Source: Rhodocyclaceae bacterium
GTDB taxonomy: Bacteria > Pseudomonadota > Gammaproteobacteria > Burkholderiales > Rhodocyclaceae
Direction of reading: 5' to 3'
DNA length: 55,486 nt
Assembly: GCA_026415155.1 (NCBI GenBank)
Contig: JAOAHQ010000047.1
Location: forward strand, 1-55,486
Position numbers and translations under genes: made by a program. Shown piece after piece: positions 43,368 through 51,240 of the stretch (position 1 is its first letter; each line of letters begins with the position of its first letter). Under the pieces are notes generated by a model. That model had not been told where the DNA came from. It saw nothing but the letters and a program-made list of their open reading frames with translations, and did no database searches.

Positions 43368-44070
43368 CGCGAGCGGTTTTCGTCAAAGTCGGCGCGGGCG
43401 GCACGGCCGCCTCGGGCTGCCAGGCCGAAGCAAGCCCCAAGTGTTCGAGCACGCGCTGCCAGCGCATCGCCACCGTGGCGTCGATCTGCGTGCCGCCGGC
43501 TTCGAGCACACAGTCGCCGCGCTCGAGCTTCATGTCTTCGTGGATGCGATGGCCGGCATGAGAAAGCGCCTCGCCGAGATACGAGCGCAACAGCGAAGCA
43601 TCTTCGGGATGGAGATAAATCGCAACGTGCTGGTGAGGCAGCTGCGCGAGCGCCTCGCGCACCACGGCAAGAAGCGTCTGCGGCCGCGCCGTGATCTCCT
43701 GGCGGACGACCTGGCGCGCAAGTTCCACGGCCAGCGCGAGCACGTCGTCGGCAAGCGAAATTTCGAGCCCGGCCAGCGCTTGCTCGAGCTTGCCGGCAAG
43801 TGAAGCGAAGCGCTCGGCTTCGGCTTGTGCCTGCTGCCGGCCGGCATCAAAGCCGGCCTCGAAGCCGGCGCGATACCCTTCCTCCTGGCCCTTGCGGTAG
43901 CCTTCGTCGTGCGCCTGCTGGTGGATCTGTTCGAGCTCCTCCGCCGTCGGCAGATGCACGGCGGGGGTAGCGGGCGCTTCGGCAGGAGGCGGTTCGGGCG
44001 GAGGCGGCGGGGCATCGAAGCTTGCAAGCTCCCAGCGTTCCCAGGCGGTGAGTTTGGCGGGATCGGGCAT
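43357..44070 (-). CDS. fliH: Flagellar ATPase regulator FliH
   Basis: Stator-like partner of FliI, 237 residues. The N-terminus ([20 protein letters not shown]) is Pro-rich. The middle has Gly-spaced repeats ([20 protein letters not shown]) of the FliH type. The C-terminal tail [17 protein letters not shown] is encoded by a dispersed repeat copy, which may have extended the protein past its normal end. Confidence 0.93.
   Translation of the reverse strand: MPDPAKLTAWERWELASFDAPPPPPEPPPAEAPATPAVHLPTAEELEQIHQQAHDEGYRKGQEEGYRAGFEAGFDAGRQQAQAEAERFASLAGKLEQALAGLEISLADDVLALAVELARQVVRQEITARPQTLLAVVREALAQLPHQHVAIYLHPEDASLLRSYLGEALSHAGHRIHEDMKLERGDCVLEAGGTQIDATVAMRWQRVLEHLGLASAWQPEAAVPPAPTLTKTARDGA
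43386..43407 (-). repeat. Dispersed repeat copy at the 3' end of fliH
   Basis: On the minus strand it reads GCCGTGCCGCCCGCGCCGAC plus TT, two changes from the core, giving AVPPAPTL in FliH. Confidence 0.68.
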
Positions 44071-44083
44071 GGCGAATCGAACG

Positions 44084-45091
44084 TCAGATCAAGACGTCTT
44101 CGCCGCCCTTGCCGCCTAGCTGGATCTGGCCCTCGTCAGCGAGGCGGCGCGCGATCTTGAGGATTTCCTTCTGTTCGGCCTCGACTTCAGACAGGCGCAC
44201 CGGCCCTTTCGATTCGAGGTCTTCCTTGAGCATCTCGGCGGCGCGCTGCGACATGTTCTTGAAGATCTTCTCGCGCAGTTCGGGCGAGGCGCCTTTCAGG
44301 GCGAGGATCAGCGAATCGGACTGCACCTCGCGCAAGAGGAGCTGGATGCCGCGGTCGTCGACGTCGAGCAGGTTTTCGAAGACGAACATCTCGTCGAGGA
44401 TCTTCTGCGCGAGATCGGGATCGTATTCGCGCACGTTGTCGATGATCGCCGTCTCGGCCGCCTGGCCCACGTAGTTGAGGATTTCCGCCGCGTGGCGGAT
44501 GCCGCCCATCGCCGCCTTCTTGACGTTACCCGAGGCGCCGGCGAGCAGGCGCGTGAGCGCCTCGTTGAGCTCGCGCAAGGCGACGGGCTGCACGCCGTCG
44601 AGCGTGGCGATCCGCAGCAGCACGTCGTTTCTCAAGCGTTCGGGAAAGAGCTTGAGGATCTCGCCGGCGTGGTCGTATTCGAGATGGACGAGGATCGTCG
44701 CGATGATCTGCGGGTGCTCGTTCTTGATGAGATCGGCCACCGTCGCCGCATCCATCCATTTCAGGCTCTCGATGCCGGCGGTATCGCCGCCTTGCAGGAT
44801 GCGGCCGATCAGGTTCGCCGCCTTGTCATCGCCGAGCGCCTTGGTGAGCATGGCGCGGATCATGTTCTCGTCGGCGGCGAGCGGCGAACCTTTCGCCGTG
44901 TGCGCTTCGAGTTCGTCCAAAAGCGCCTCGACCTTCTCGCGCGGCACCGATTTGATGCTCGCCATCGCATGACCGAGCTTTTGCACCTCGCGGGGCCCGA
45001 GATTCTTGAGCACCTCGGCGGCGGCATCGGGGCCGAGCGAGAGGAGCAGCATCGCGCTCTTTTCGAGACCTTCGTCAGGGGTTGTTGCCAC
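44084..45091 (-). CDS. fliG: Flagellar motor switch protein FliG
   Basis: Rotor protein of 335 residues. Domains N, M and C are complete. The M domain contains NEHPQIIATILVHLEYDHAG (EHPQ motif), and the C domain contains DDRGIQLLLREVQSDSLILA, which provides the torque helix. It overlaps fliF by 17 bp. Confidence 0.96.
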   Translation of the reverse strand: MATTPDEGLEKSAMLLLSLGPDAAAEVLKNLGPREVQKLGHAMASIKSVPREKVEALLDELEAHTAKGSPLAADENMIRAMLTKALGDDKAANLIGRILQGGDTAGIESLKWMDAATVADLIKNEHPQIIATILVHLEYDHAGEILKLFPERLRNDVLLRIATLDGVQPVALRELNEALTRLLAGASGNVKKAAMGGIRHAAEILNYVGQAAETAIIDNVREYDPDLAQKILDEMFVFENLLDVDDRGIQLLLREVQSDSLILALKGASPELREKIFKNMSQRAAEMLKEDLESKGPVRLSEVEAEQKEILKIARRLADEGQIQLGGKGGEDVLI

Positions 45092-46712
45092 CCATCCACT
45101 CCTTGATCAGTTCGGCGACGAGCTTCGGTTCCTTGTGCGCGACTTCGCGCGCCTGGGCGAGCCGCTCCTCGAAGGTCGGCGGCCGCGGCCCTTGCTCTTC
45201 TTCGACCGCCGCTTCGATGGCCTCTTCGGCCGCCTTTTCCTCGATCTCGACGCGATGCGCGGTAGCGGCGAGCATGTCGAACACCGGCTTGAGCAGCTTC
45301 GTCCAGATGAGGAAGACGATCAGCGCGAAGACCAGATACTGCCCCATTTCCCGCGCGAAGGCGAGCGCCGCCGGGTCTTTCCAGAGGGGCAGCTCGGGCA
45401 CCGCTTCGGGCTCGGGCGGCACGAAGTTCGCCGCTGCGACGTTGATCGAATCGCCGCGTGCCTCGTTGAAGCCCACCGCCTCGCGCACGAGGGCCTGGAT
45501 GCGCTGCAATTCCTCGGCCGTAGGCGGCACCGGACGAGGCTTGCCATCCTTGCCGACTTCCTTCTTGTGGTTGATCGCCACGGCCACCGACAGGCGGCGA
45601 ATCTCGCCGGGGCCGCCGCGCGTGTGGCGGATCGTCTTGTCGAGCTCGTAGTTGATCGTCGCGCTGCGCGAGTAGTTGGCGTTCTGGCCGGCGGCCGCGC
45701 CCGTGCCGCCCACCTGCGGGTTGGTGATCGGCGCCGTGGCCGGCACCGGCGGCTGGTTGGTGAGCGCTCCGGGCACCCCCATCGCCGGCGGATTGCCCGA
45801 GCCCGTCTCCGAGGTCTGCTGGCTGCGGATCGCAGTCTCCGGCGCCGGGTTGGGTTTGTAGGTCTCGGCGACCTGATCGACGTGGCTGAAATCGATTTCG
45901 GCCGCCACTTGGGCGCGGAAGTTGCCCTTGCCGACCAAGGGCTCGAGGATGGCCTCGACGCGCTTGAGATACCGGTTTTCGACCTCCTTGACGTATTTCA
46001 ACTGGTCGGCATTGAGCTCGAGGCTCTTCAAGGGGTCTTTTTGCTGCGAGAGCAGGTTGCCGTCCTGGTCGATGACGCTCACGTTGGCCGGATTGAGCTG
46101 CGGCACCGAGGAGGAGACCAGATGCACGATGCCGGCGATCTGCGTCGCCTCGAGCGAGCGGCCCGGCTGCAGGCTCACGAGCACCGAGGCCGAGGGCTTC
46201 GCTTCGTCGCGCAAGAAGGCGGTCTGCTTGGGGATGGCCAGATGCACGCGCGCGGCGCGCACCGCGGCGAGCGTCTGGATCGAGCGCGCCAGTTCCCCTT
46301 CGAGGCCGCGCTGGTAGTTGATCTGCTCGGCAAATTGGCTTAGCCCAAGTTTCTGGTTTTCCATCAATTCGAAGCCGACCAGGCCGCCCTTGGGCAGCCC
46401 CTGCGAGGCGAGCTTCAAGCGCACGTCATGCACCTGGCTCATCGGCACGAGGATCGCGCCACCGCCTTCGGAATATTTGTACGGGATGTTTTGCTGCTGG
46501 AGGACAGTGACGATTTGCCCGGCGTCCTGGTCGGTGAGATTGGCGAACAGCACGCCATAGGGCGGCTCGCGCGTCCATAGCCAGGCCGCGACGATGAGCG
46601 CGATGGCGAGCGCCACGGCCGCCAGCGCGCCAAGCTTCTGGCGCTGCGTCAGGCGCGAGAAAATCTCCGTGTTGAAGGGGAGATTGAGGGCGCTCGTTGC
46701 TTCTTCAGCCAT
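45075..46712 (-). CDS. fliF: MS-ring protein FliF
   Basis: Basal-body MS ring, 545 residues. Two membrane segments are visible: LGALAAVALAIALIVAAWLW near residue 30 and YLVFALIVFLIWTKLLKPVF near residue 455. The secretin-like ring domains lie between them. The FliG-binding C-terminus ends LVAELIKEWMGGNNP. It heads fliFGHIJ, divergent from flrB. Confidence 0.96.
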   Translation of the reverse strand: MAEEATSALNLPFNTEIFSRLTQRQKLGALAAVALAIALIVAAWLWTREPPYGVLFANLTDQDAGQIVTVLQQQNIPYKYSEGGGAILVPMSQVHDVRLKLASQGLPKGGLVGFELMENQKLGLSQFAEQINYQRGLEGELARSIQTLAAVRAARVHLAIPKQTAFLRDEAKPSASVLVSLQPGRSLEATQIAGIVHLVSSSVPQLNPANVSVIDQDGNLLSQQKDPLKSLELNADQLKYVKEVENRYLKRVEAILEPLVGKGNFRAQVAAEIDFSHVDQVAETYKPNPAPETAIRSQQTSETGSGNPPAMGVPGALTNQPPVPATAPITNPQVGGTGAAAGQNANYSRSATINYELDKTIRHTRGGPGEIRRLSVAVAINHKKEVGKDGKPRPVPPTAEELQRIQALVREAVGFNEARGDSINVAAANFVPPEPEAVPELPLWKDPAALAFAREMGQYLVFALIVFLIWTKLLKPVFDMLAATAHRVEIEEKAAEEAIEAAVEEEQGPRPPTFEERLAQAREVAHKEPKLVAELIKEWMGGNNP

Positions 46713-46758
46713 CCGATCAAGGCAGGTCTTTTATCAGTCGGGGGATTGTGGCCTGCCG

Positions 46759-46775
46759 AAGCAAGCGGGGTTCCC
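46759..46775 (-). promoter_or_regulatory. Candidate sigma-54 promoter for fliF-fliJ
   Basis: Minus-strand GGGAACCCCGCTTGCTT has a perfect -12 TTGCT and correct spacing, with a weak -24 box. The predicted start is about 36 bp before fliF. Confidence 0.55.
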
Positions 46776-46782
46776 GCAATGA

Positions 46783-46799
46783 GCGGCAATTATTGCCGC
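46783..46799. promoter_or_regulatory. Perfect palindrome between fliF and flrB, candidate FlrC operator
   Basis: GCGGCAATTATTGCCGC is a perfect 17-bp palindrome sharing GGCAA-N3-TTGCC with the flhB and flgA/flgB sites. It lies next to the candidate fliF sigma-54 promoter. Confidence 0.62.
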
Positions 46800-46827
46800 C
46801 ATTTCGGGTATTGTTTCGGCCTTGATC

Positions 46828-46851
46828 GCCGTATCGCCTGCGCCGAGTTTT
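46828..46851 (+). repeat. Diverged dispersed repeat copy upstream of flrB
   Basis: Forward GCCGTATCGCCTGCGCCGAG plus TTTT, four changes from the consensus, in the leader of flrB. Confidence 0.5.
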
Positions 46852-46867
46852 GCGAACATTGCCGCCC

Positions 46868-47755
46868 ATGAGCCCCGCCGAACACGCCGATGCTCCCGCC
46901 GCCGCGCCGCCGGCCGATCCGGCGCGGCTTGCCGAAGCGTTCCGGCTCTTCAACCAGGTCTCGGAAGAGCTCGCCTCGGCCTATGGCGCGCTCGAACGCC
47001 AGGTCGAGCGGCTCACGGCCGAGCTTGCCGCTGCCAATGCCGAAACGGCGCGCCTGCGCGAGGAGGCCGAGCGCAACCGGCGACTCACGGCGATGGGCGA
47101 GATGGCGGCGCAACTCGCGCACCAACTGCGCACGCCGCTGGCGGCCGCGCTCCTGTATGCCGGCAACCTGGAAAAACCCAACCTGCCGGAGGATACCCGC
47201 CTCAGCCTCGCGCACAAGACCGTCGAGCGCTTGAAACATCTCGAGCGGCTCATCCAAGACATGCTGCTCTTTGCGCGCGGCGAGGTGCTCGGCCGTGAAA
47301 CCTTTGCGGTGAGCGACTTGCTCGCGGAACTGGCGCAAACCTTCGAGCCGCTCGCGCGCGCGCGCGGCGTCGATTTCGCCGTCGGCACGGCTCCGCCTGG
47401 GCTCGAGATGACCGGCAACCGCAAGGCGCTCGCCGGCGCGATCACCAATCTGCTCGAAAACTCGCTCGAGGCCGTGCCGGTGGGCGGCCATATCGCGCTC
47501 GGGGTGACGGCGGCCGAGGATCGCATCGCCTTCACGGTCAAGGACGATGGCCGCGGCATGGCGCCCGAGGTGGTGGCGCGCCTCTTCGAGCCATTCTTCA
47601 CGACGCGCGCCGAAGGCACGGGGCTCGGGCTTGCCATCGCGCGCGGTGTCGCGCGCGCCCACGGCGGCGGCATCGACGTCGAATCGGCACCGGGCCTAGG
47701 CACCGAGTTCGTGCTGACGGTGAGCCGCGGCAGCCCCGTCGAACCCATGGAGTGA
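46868..47755 (+). CDS. flrB: Flagellar sensor histidine kinase FlrB/FleS
   Basis: Soluble histidine kinase of 295 residues that phosphorylates FlrC. The H box is LAHQLRTPLAAALLYAGNLE, the N box NLLENSLEAVP, and the G boxes DDGRGM and GTGLGLAIARG. There are no membrane segments; an N-terminal coiled coil precedes the kinase core. ATG 46868 is used. It overlaps no gene and is 5 bp from flrC. Confidence 0.93.
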   Translation: MSPAEHADAPAAAPPADPARLAEAFRLFNQVSEELASAYGALERQVERLTAELAAANAETARLREEAERNRRLTAMGEMAAQLAHQLRTPLAAALLYAGNLEKPNLPEDTRLSLAHKTVERLKHLERLIQDMLLFARGEVLGRETFAVSDLLAELAQTFEPLARARGVDFAVGTAPPGLEMTGNRKALAGAITNLLENSLEAVPVGGHIALGVTAAEDRIAFTVKDDGRGMAPEVVARLFEPFFTTRAEGTGLGLAIARGVARAHGGGIDVESAPGLGTEFVLTVSRGSPVEPME

Positions 47756-47760
47756 CAGCG

Positions 47761-49212
47761 ATGGCCAAGACCACCATGAACATTCTGGTCGTCGAGGACG
47801 ACGACGCTTTGCGCGATGCGCTCATCATCACGCTCGAAGCAGCCGGCATGCGCGCCCAGGGCGCCGCAAGCGGCCCGCAAGCGCTCGAGCTCGTCGAGCG
47901 CGAGACCTTCCAGATGGTCGTCTCTGACCTGCGCATGAGCCCGATGGACGGCCTTGAGTTGCTTGCCGAGCTCCGCGCGCGGCGCCCCGGCCTGCCGGTG
48001 CTCCTCATGACGGCTTTCGGCGACGTCGACAAGGCCGTGGCCGCGATGAAGGGCGGCGCCTGCGACTTCATGCTGAAGCCTTTCGAGCCGCAGGTGCTCA
48101 TCGACCAGATCGAGCGCTACGCGACCCCGCCAGCGGCCGAAGGGGTGATCGCTGCCGATCCCAAGACGCGCGAGGTGCTCCTGCTCGCCGCGCGCGTGGC
48201 CAAGACCGATGCGACCGTCTTGCTCACCGGTGAGTCGGGCACCGGCAAGGAGGTCTTCGCGCGCTATCTTCATGACCAGTCGCCGCGCGCCAAGGGGCCG
48301 TTCGTGGCGATCAACTGCGCGGCGATTCCCGACAACCTGCTCGAGGCGACCCTCTTCGGTCACGAGAAAGGGGCTTTTACCGGTGCGCAAAGCGCCCAGC
48401 CGGGCAAGTTCGAGCAGGCCGATCATGGCACCTTGCTGCTCGACGAAATCTCCGAGATGCCGCTTTTACTCCAGGCCAAGCTTCTGCGCGTGCTGCAAGA
48501 GCGCGAAGTCGAGCGCGTCGGCGGCAAGAAGCCGATTCCCGTCGATATCCGTGTCTTGGCCACCTCGAACCGCGATATGGCGGCGGAAGTGGCCGCCGGC
48601 CGCTTCCGCGAAGACCTCTACTACCGTTTGAACGTCTTTCCGCTCGCCATCCCGCCCCTGCGCGAACGGCCGGGCGACATCGTGCCGCTCGCGAAGCATT
48701 TCCTCGCCCTGCATGGCGCGCGGCTCAATCGCACGGCGCGCCTTGCCGAGGCGGCGACGGCAAAACTTGCCGCCTACCCTTGGCCGGGCAATGTGCGCGA
48801 GCTCGAAAACGTCATCCAGCGCGCGCTGATCCTCGCCCCCGGCGAGACGATCGAGGCCGAGCATCTGCTCTTGCCCGAAATGAAAAGCAGCGCTATGCCC
48901 CCCGCGGCTACGGCGAAGGCGGCAGGTGGGCCAGAAGAGGCCGTCTTGCCAGCGCCGACTTTTGCTGCTGCGCCGGCGCCGGGGGGAGGCGCCTCCCTTT
49001 CGCCGCCTTCACCGCCGCCGCCCTCTGCCGCAACGCCGGCCATGCCGGCCAACATGAAGGAGCTCGAGCGCCAGCACATCCTCGAAACCCTCGCCAAGGT
49101 CGGGGGCTCGCGCAAGAAGGCCGTCGAACTCTTGGGCATCTCCGAGCGCACGCTGCGCTACAAGCTCAAGCAGTATCGCGAGGAGGGGTATTTTCATGAT
49201 GACCGGGAGTAG
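47761..49212 (+). CDS. flrC: Sigma-54-dependent flagellar response regulator FlrC/FleR
   Basis: NtrC-family activator of 483 residues. The receiver has Asp near residue 56 (VSDLRMSPMDG). The AAA+ domain has Walker A GESGTGKE and the sigma-54 contact motif GAFTGA near residue 204. The C-terminal Fis-type helix-turn-helix is KKAVELLGISERTLRYKLKQ. The linker before the HTH is Ala/Pro-rich and contains AVLPAPTF from a dispersed repeat copy. It should drive the sigma-54 promoters found at flgB, flgK, fliK, fliE and fliD. Confidence 0.95.
   Translation: MAKTTMNILVVEDDDALRDALIITLEAAGMRAQGAASGPQALELVERETFQMVVSDLRMSPMDGLELLAELRARRPGLPVLLMTAFGDVDKAVAAMKGGACDFMLKPFEPQVLIDQIERYATPPAAEGVIAADPKTREVLLLAARVAKTDATVLLTGESGTGKEVFARYLHDQSPRAKGPFVAINCAAIPDNLLEATLFGHEKGAFTGAQSAQPGKFEQADHGTLLLDEISEMPLLLQAKLLRVLQEREVERVGGKKPIPVDIRVLATSNRDMAAEVAAGRFREDLYYRLNVFPLAIPPLRERPGDIVPLAKHFLALHGARLNRTARLAEAATAKLAAYPWPGNVRELENVIQRALILAPGETIEAEHLLLPEMKSSAMPPAATAKAAGGPEEAVLPAPTFAAAPAPGGGASLSPPSPPPPSAATPAMPANMKELERQHILETLAKVGGSRKKAVELLGISERTLRYKLKQYREEGYFHDDRE
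48940..48963 (+). repeat. Dispersed repeat copy in the flrC linker
   Basis: Forward GCCGTCTTGCCAGCGCCGAC plus TTTT, two changes from the core, translated as AVLPAPTF. Confidence 0.75.
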
Positions 49213-49217
49213 CATTC

Positions 49218-49233
49218 CGGCACACGCTTTGCT
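49218..49233 (+). promoter_or_regulatory. Sigma-54 promoter for fliE
   Basis: CGGCACACGCTTTGCT differs from TGGCAC-N5-TTGCW at one position and has exact spacing. The predicted transcription start, about 49244, is one base before the fliE ATG. Confidence 0.72.
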
Positions 49234-49244
49234 ATAAAGCGGGC

Positions 49245-49571
49245 ATGGCGATCGATACCCGCAACCTCGAACAGATGCTCTCCGAACTGCGTGCGGCGAG
49301 CGCGCTGGCGCAAGGCAAGCCGGCCGCGGCGGCGCCCGCTGCCGAAGGCGCCGATTTCGCCCAGGCCCTCAAGGCGGCGATCGAGGAGGTCAATGCCGCG
49401 CAGCAGCAGGCGCAGCAGATGGCGCGCGATTTCGCGAGCGGCAAGGAAAACGTCGATCTGCAAGAGGTCATGATCAATCTGCAGAAGGCTTCCCTGTCCT
49501 TCCAGCAGATGGTGCAGGTGAGGAACAAGCTCGTCACGGCCTATCAGGACGTGATGAACATGCCAGTCTGA
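49245..49571 (+). CDS. fliE: Flagellar MS-ring/rod junction protein FliE
   Basis: Protein of 108 residues joining the MS ring and rod. The C-terminal helix (NLQKASLSFQQMVQVRNKLV then TAYQDVMNMPV) is highly conserved. No Shine-Dalgarno precedes the ATG, and the sigma-54 promoter lies so close that the mRNA would be leaderless. It lies downstream of flrC and divergent from the rest of the fliF operon. Confidence 0.94.
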   Translation: MAIDTRNLEQMLSELRAASALAQGKPAAAAPAAEGADFAQALKAAIEEVNAAQQQAQQMARDFASGKENVDLQEVMINLQKASLSFQQMVQVRNKLVTAYQDVMNMPV

Positions 49572-49581
49572 CCTGGCGGCC

Positions 49582-50151
49582 ATGGTCGACCTGCTCGACG
49601 CCCCCGTTCTCCGCCGTTTCTGTCTCGACCGCGCCCGCTACGAGCGCATGGTCGAGCAAGGCATTTTCGGCCCCGAGGACCATCTCGAGCTCTTGAATGG
49701 GGAACTCATCATGATGGCGCCGCAAAAAAGCCGCCATGCTACGGCCGTCACCTTGCTTGCCCAGGCTTTGCAAGCCGCATTCGCGGGGAGGGCGACATGT
49801 CGCGTACAACTACCCTTCAACCTCGACGCGACTTCAGTGCCCGAGCCAGACATCGCCGTCGTGCCCGGCAGCCCGCGCGATTATCGCGATGCGCATCCCG
49901 AGCGGGCGCTGTTGATCGTCGAAGTCGCCGATGCGACGCGCGCCTATGATCGCGGCCCCAAGCTCGAAGCCTATGCGCGCGCCGGCGTGCCCGAATACTG
50001 GATCCTCGACCTTGCCACCGAAACGCTCGAGGTCTGCCGCGAGCCTTTTGGCGATGGTTTCCGCCGCCGGCAGATCCTCAGCGCCGCCGAACGCGTCGCG
50101 CCGCTCGCGGCGCCCGGGCGCGAGATTGCCGTCGCCGATCTCTTGCCCTGA
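49582..50151 (+). CDS. Uma2-family (PD-(D/E)XK nuclease-like) protein
   Basis: Second Uma2/DUF820 protein, 189 residues. It shows the family pattern: YERMVEQGIFGPEDHLELLN with GELIMMAP, VPEPDIAVVPGSPRDY, ALLIVEVADATRAYDRGPKL and EAYARAGVPEYWILDL. It begins 10 bp after fliE and is probably cotranscribed with it. It is not closely similar to the copy at 8058-8657. Function is unknown. Confidence 0.85.
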   Translation: MVDLLDAPVLRRFCLDRARYERMVEQGIFGPEDHLELLNGELIMMAPQKSRHATAVTLLAQALQAAFAGRATCRVQLPFNLDATSVPEPDIAVVPGSPRDYRDAHPERALLIVEVADATRAYDRGPKLEAYARAGVPEYWILDLATETLEVCREPFGDGFRRRQILSAAERVAPLAAPGREIAVADLLP

Positions 50152-50152
50152 A

Positions 50153-50911
50153 TCAGGCCAGCCCCGCTGCGCGCGCCTTGCGCTCCCGCTCCACCTTGAT
50201 GATGTAGCGCTGGATCAGCGTCATCTGCGGCCCGGGCAAGTCGATGAAGGCGCCGCCGGCGCGCTTTATGCGCGTGCCGTTGCGCAAGCTTACCTCGAAG
50301 AGATGGCGCAGCTCGACAGTAGCCGTGATGAAGCCGACCTCGGGCAGCTCGAGGCGGCAGGGGGAAAAGCGCATGCCCGCCGCAAACGGCAGTGGCTCGC
50401 GGGGCGCGGACAATCCCAGCCCGCCGCAGCTTAGATCGAGCACCTGCGCCTCATGAAGCGCCAGTTTCCCCTCGGGCAAGGGGATCGGCATCTGGCAGTA
50501 AAGCGGCCGCATCACGGGCAATTCGAGCCGGTAGAACTCGCGGCGCTGCAATCGCAGCACTTCCTCGGGCAAGGCGGCGCGAAAGGCCGGCCGGCCGCCG
50601 AATTCCGTTGCGGCCAGGCCCCGCAGGATGAACTGCACGCGCACCTTGTCGAGGCTCGTGACGCAAAAGAGTTTGGGCGCGGCGAGCGCCTTGCGGTTCG
50701 ATTCGGCCGAGGGGCTCGCATCGAGGATCAGATGATCCTCTGCTACTGCAGCGATCGCCGTCAGCAGCATCTCCTTTCCTTCATCGAAGAAAACCGTGAT
50801 CTGCGCGAGGCGGTTCATGAGGCTCTTCAAGACGAAGAGGATCTCGGCGCGCTCGCGCAGCAGGAACTGCGGGTACTCGGCGGGTTCGAGCAGGGGAGCG
50901 GGCGTCGTCAT
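50153..50911 (-). CDS. ycgR: Flagellar brake protein YcgR (PilZ domain)
   Basis: C-di-GMP receptor of 252 residues. The N-terminal YcgR domain covers about 20-120. The PilZ domain has the binding motif RREFYR and the downstream DLSCGGLG (D/NxSxxG). It should couple c-di-GMP to motor slowing. Its ATG overlaps the stop of the FlhB-like gene, tying it to the fliD operon. It converges on the Uma2 gene with 1 bp between them. Confidence 0.88.
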   Translation of the reverse strand: MTTPAPLLEPAEYPQFLLRERAEILFVLKSLMNRLAQITVFFDEGKEMLLTAIAAVAEDHLILDASPSAESNRKALAAPKLFCVTSLDKVRVQFILRGLAATEFGGRPAFRAALPEEVLRLQRREFYRLELPVMRPLYCQMPIPLPEGKLALHEAQVLDLSCGGLGLSAPREPLPFAAGMRFSPCRLELPEVGFITATVELRHLFEVSLRNGTRIKRAGGAFIDLPGPQMTLIQRYIIKVERERKARAAGLA

Positions 50912-51240
50912 GGCCGCGCGCTGCCGGGCGGGGGAGGCGCGAGGGGCGAGAGCGGGCTGATTCCTTTTTGCTCGACCTGGTAGAGCCAGGCGAGCAGCTC
51001 GGCGACGGCGACATAGAGCGCCGGCGGAATGTGCGCGTCGAGATCGACCTGCGAGAGGAGTGTCACGAGCTCGGGCGATTCGTGCACATAGACGCCGTGC
51101 TCCTTGGCGCGCGCGATGATCTCCTCGGCGATCAAACCGCGCCCCTTGGCGATGACCCTGGGGGCGAGATCGCCCGGCGCGTATTTCAAGGCGACGGCGA
51201 GCGTGCTCTTATCAGCCGGTTGCCCCGGCAAGGCGCTCAT
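50908..51240 (-). CDS. Orphan FlhB C-terminal domain protein
   Basis: Protein of 110 residues matching only the cytoplasmic C-terminal part of FlhB: LAVALKYAPGDLAPRVIAKG, followed by RGLIAEEIIARAKEHGVYVHE and LDAHIPPALYVAVAELLAWL (in parts). The NPTH cleavage motif of full FlhB is absent; the sequence begins just after it (the equivalent Ser-Thr-Leu-Ala). Such proteins (FhlB/FlhX type) can replace the cleaved FlhB tail in export. It is coupled by ATGA overlaps to both neighbours. Confidence 0.8.
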   Translation of the reverse strand: MSALPGQPADKSTLAVALKYAPGDLAPRVIAKGRGLIAEEIIARAKEHGVYVHESPELVTLLSQVDLDAHIPPALYVAVAELLAWLYQVEQKGISPLSPLAPPPPGSARP

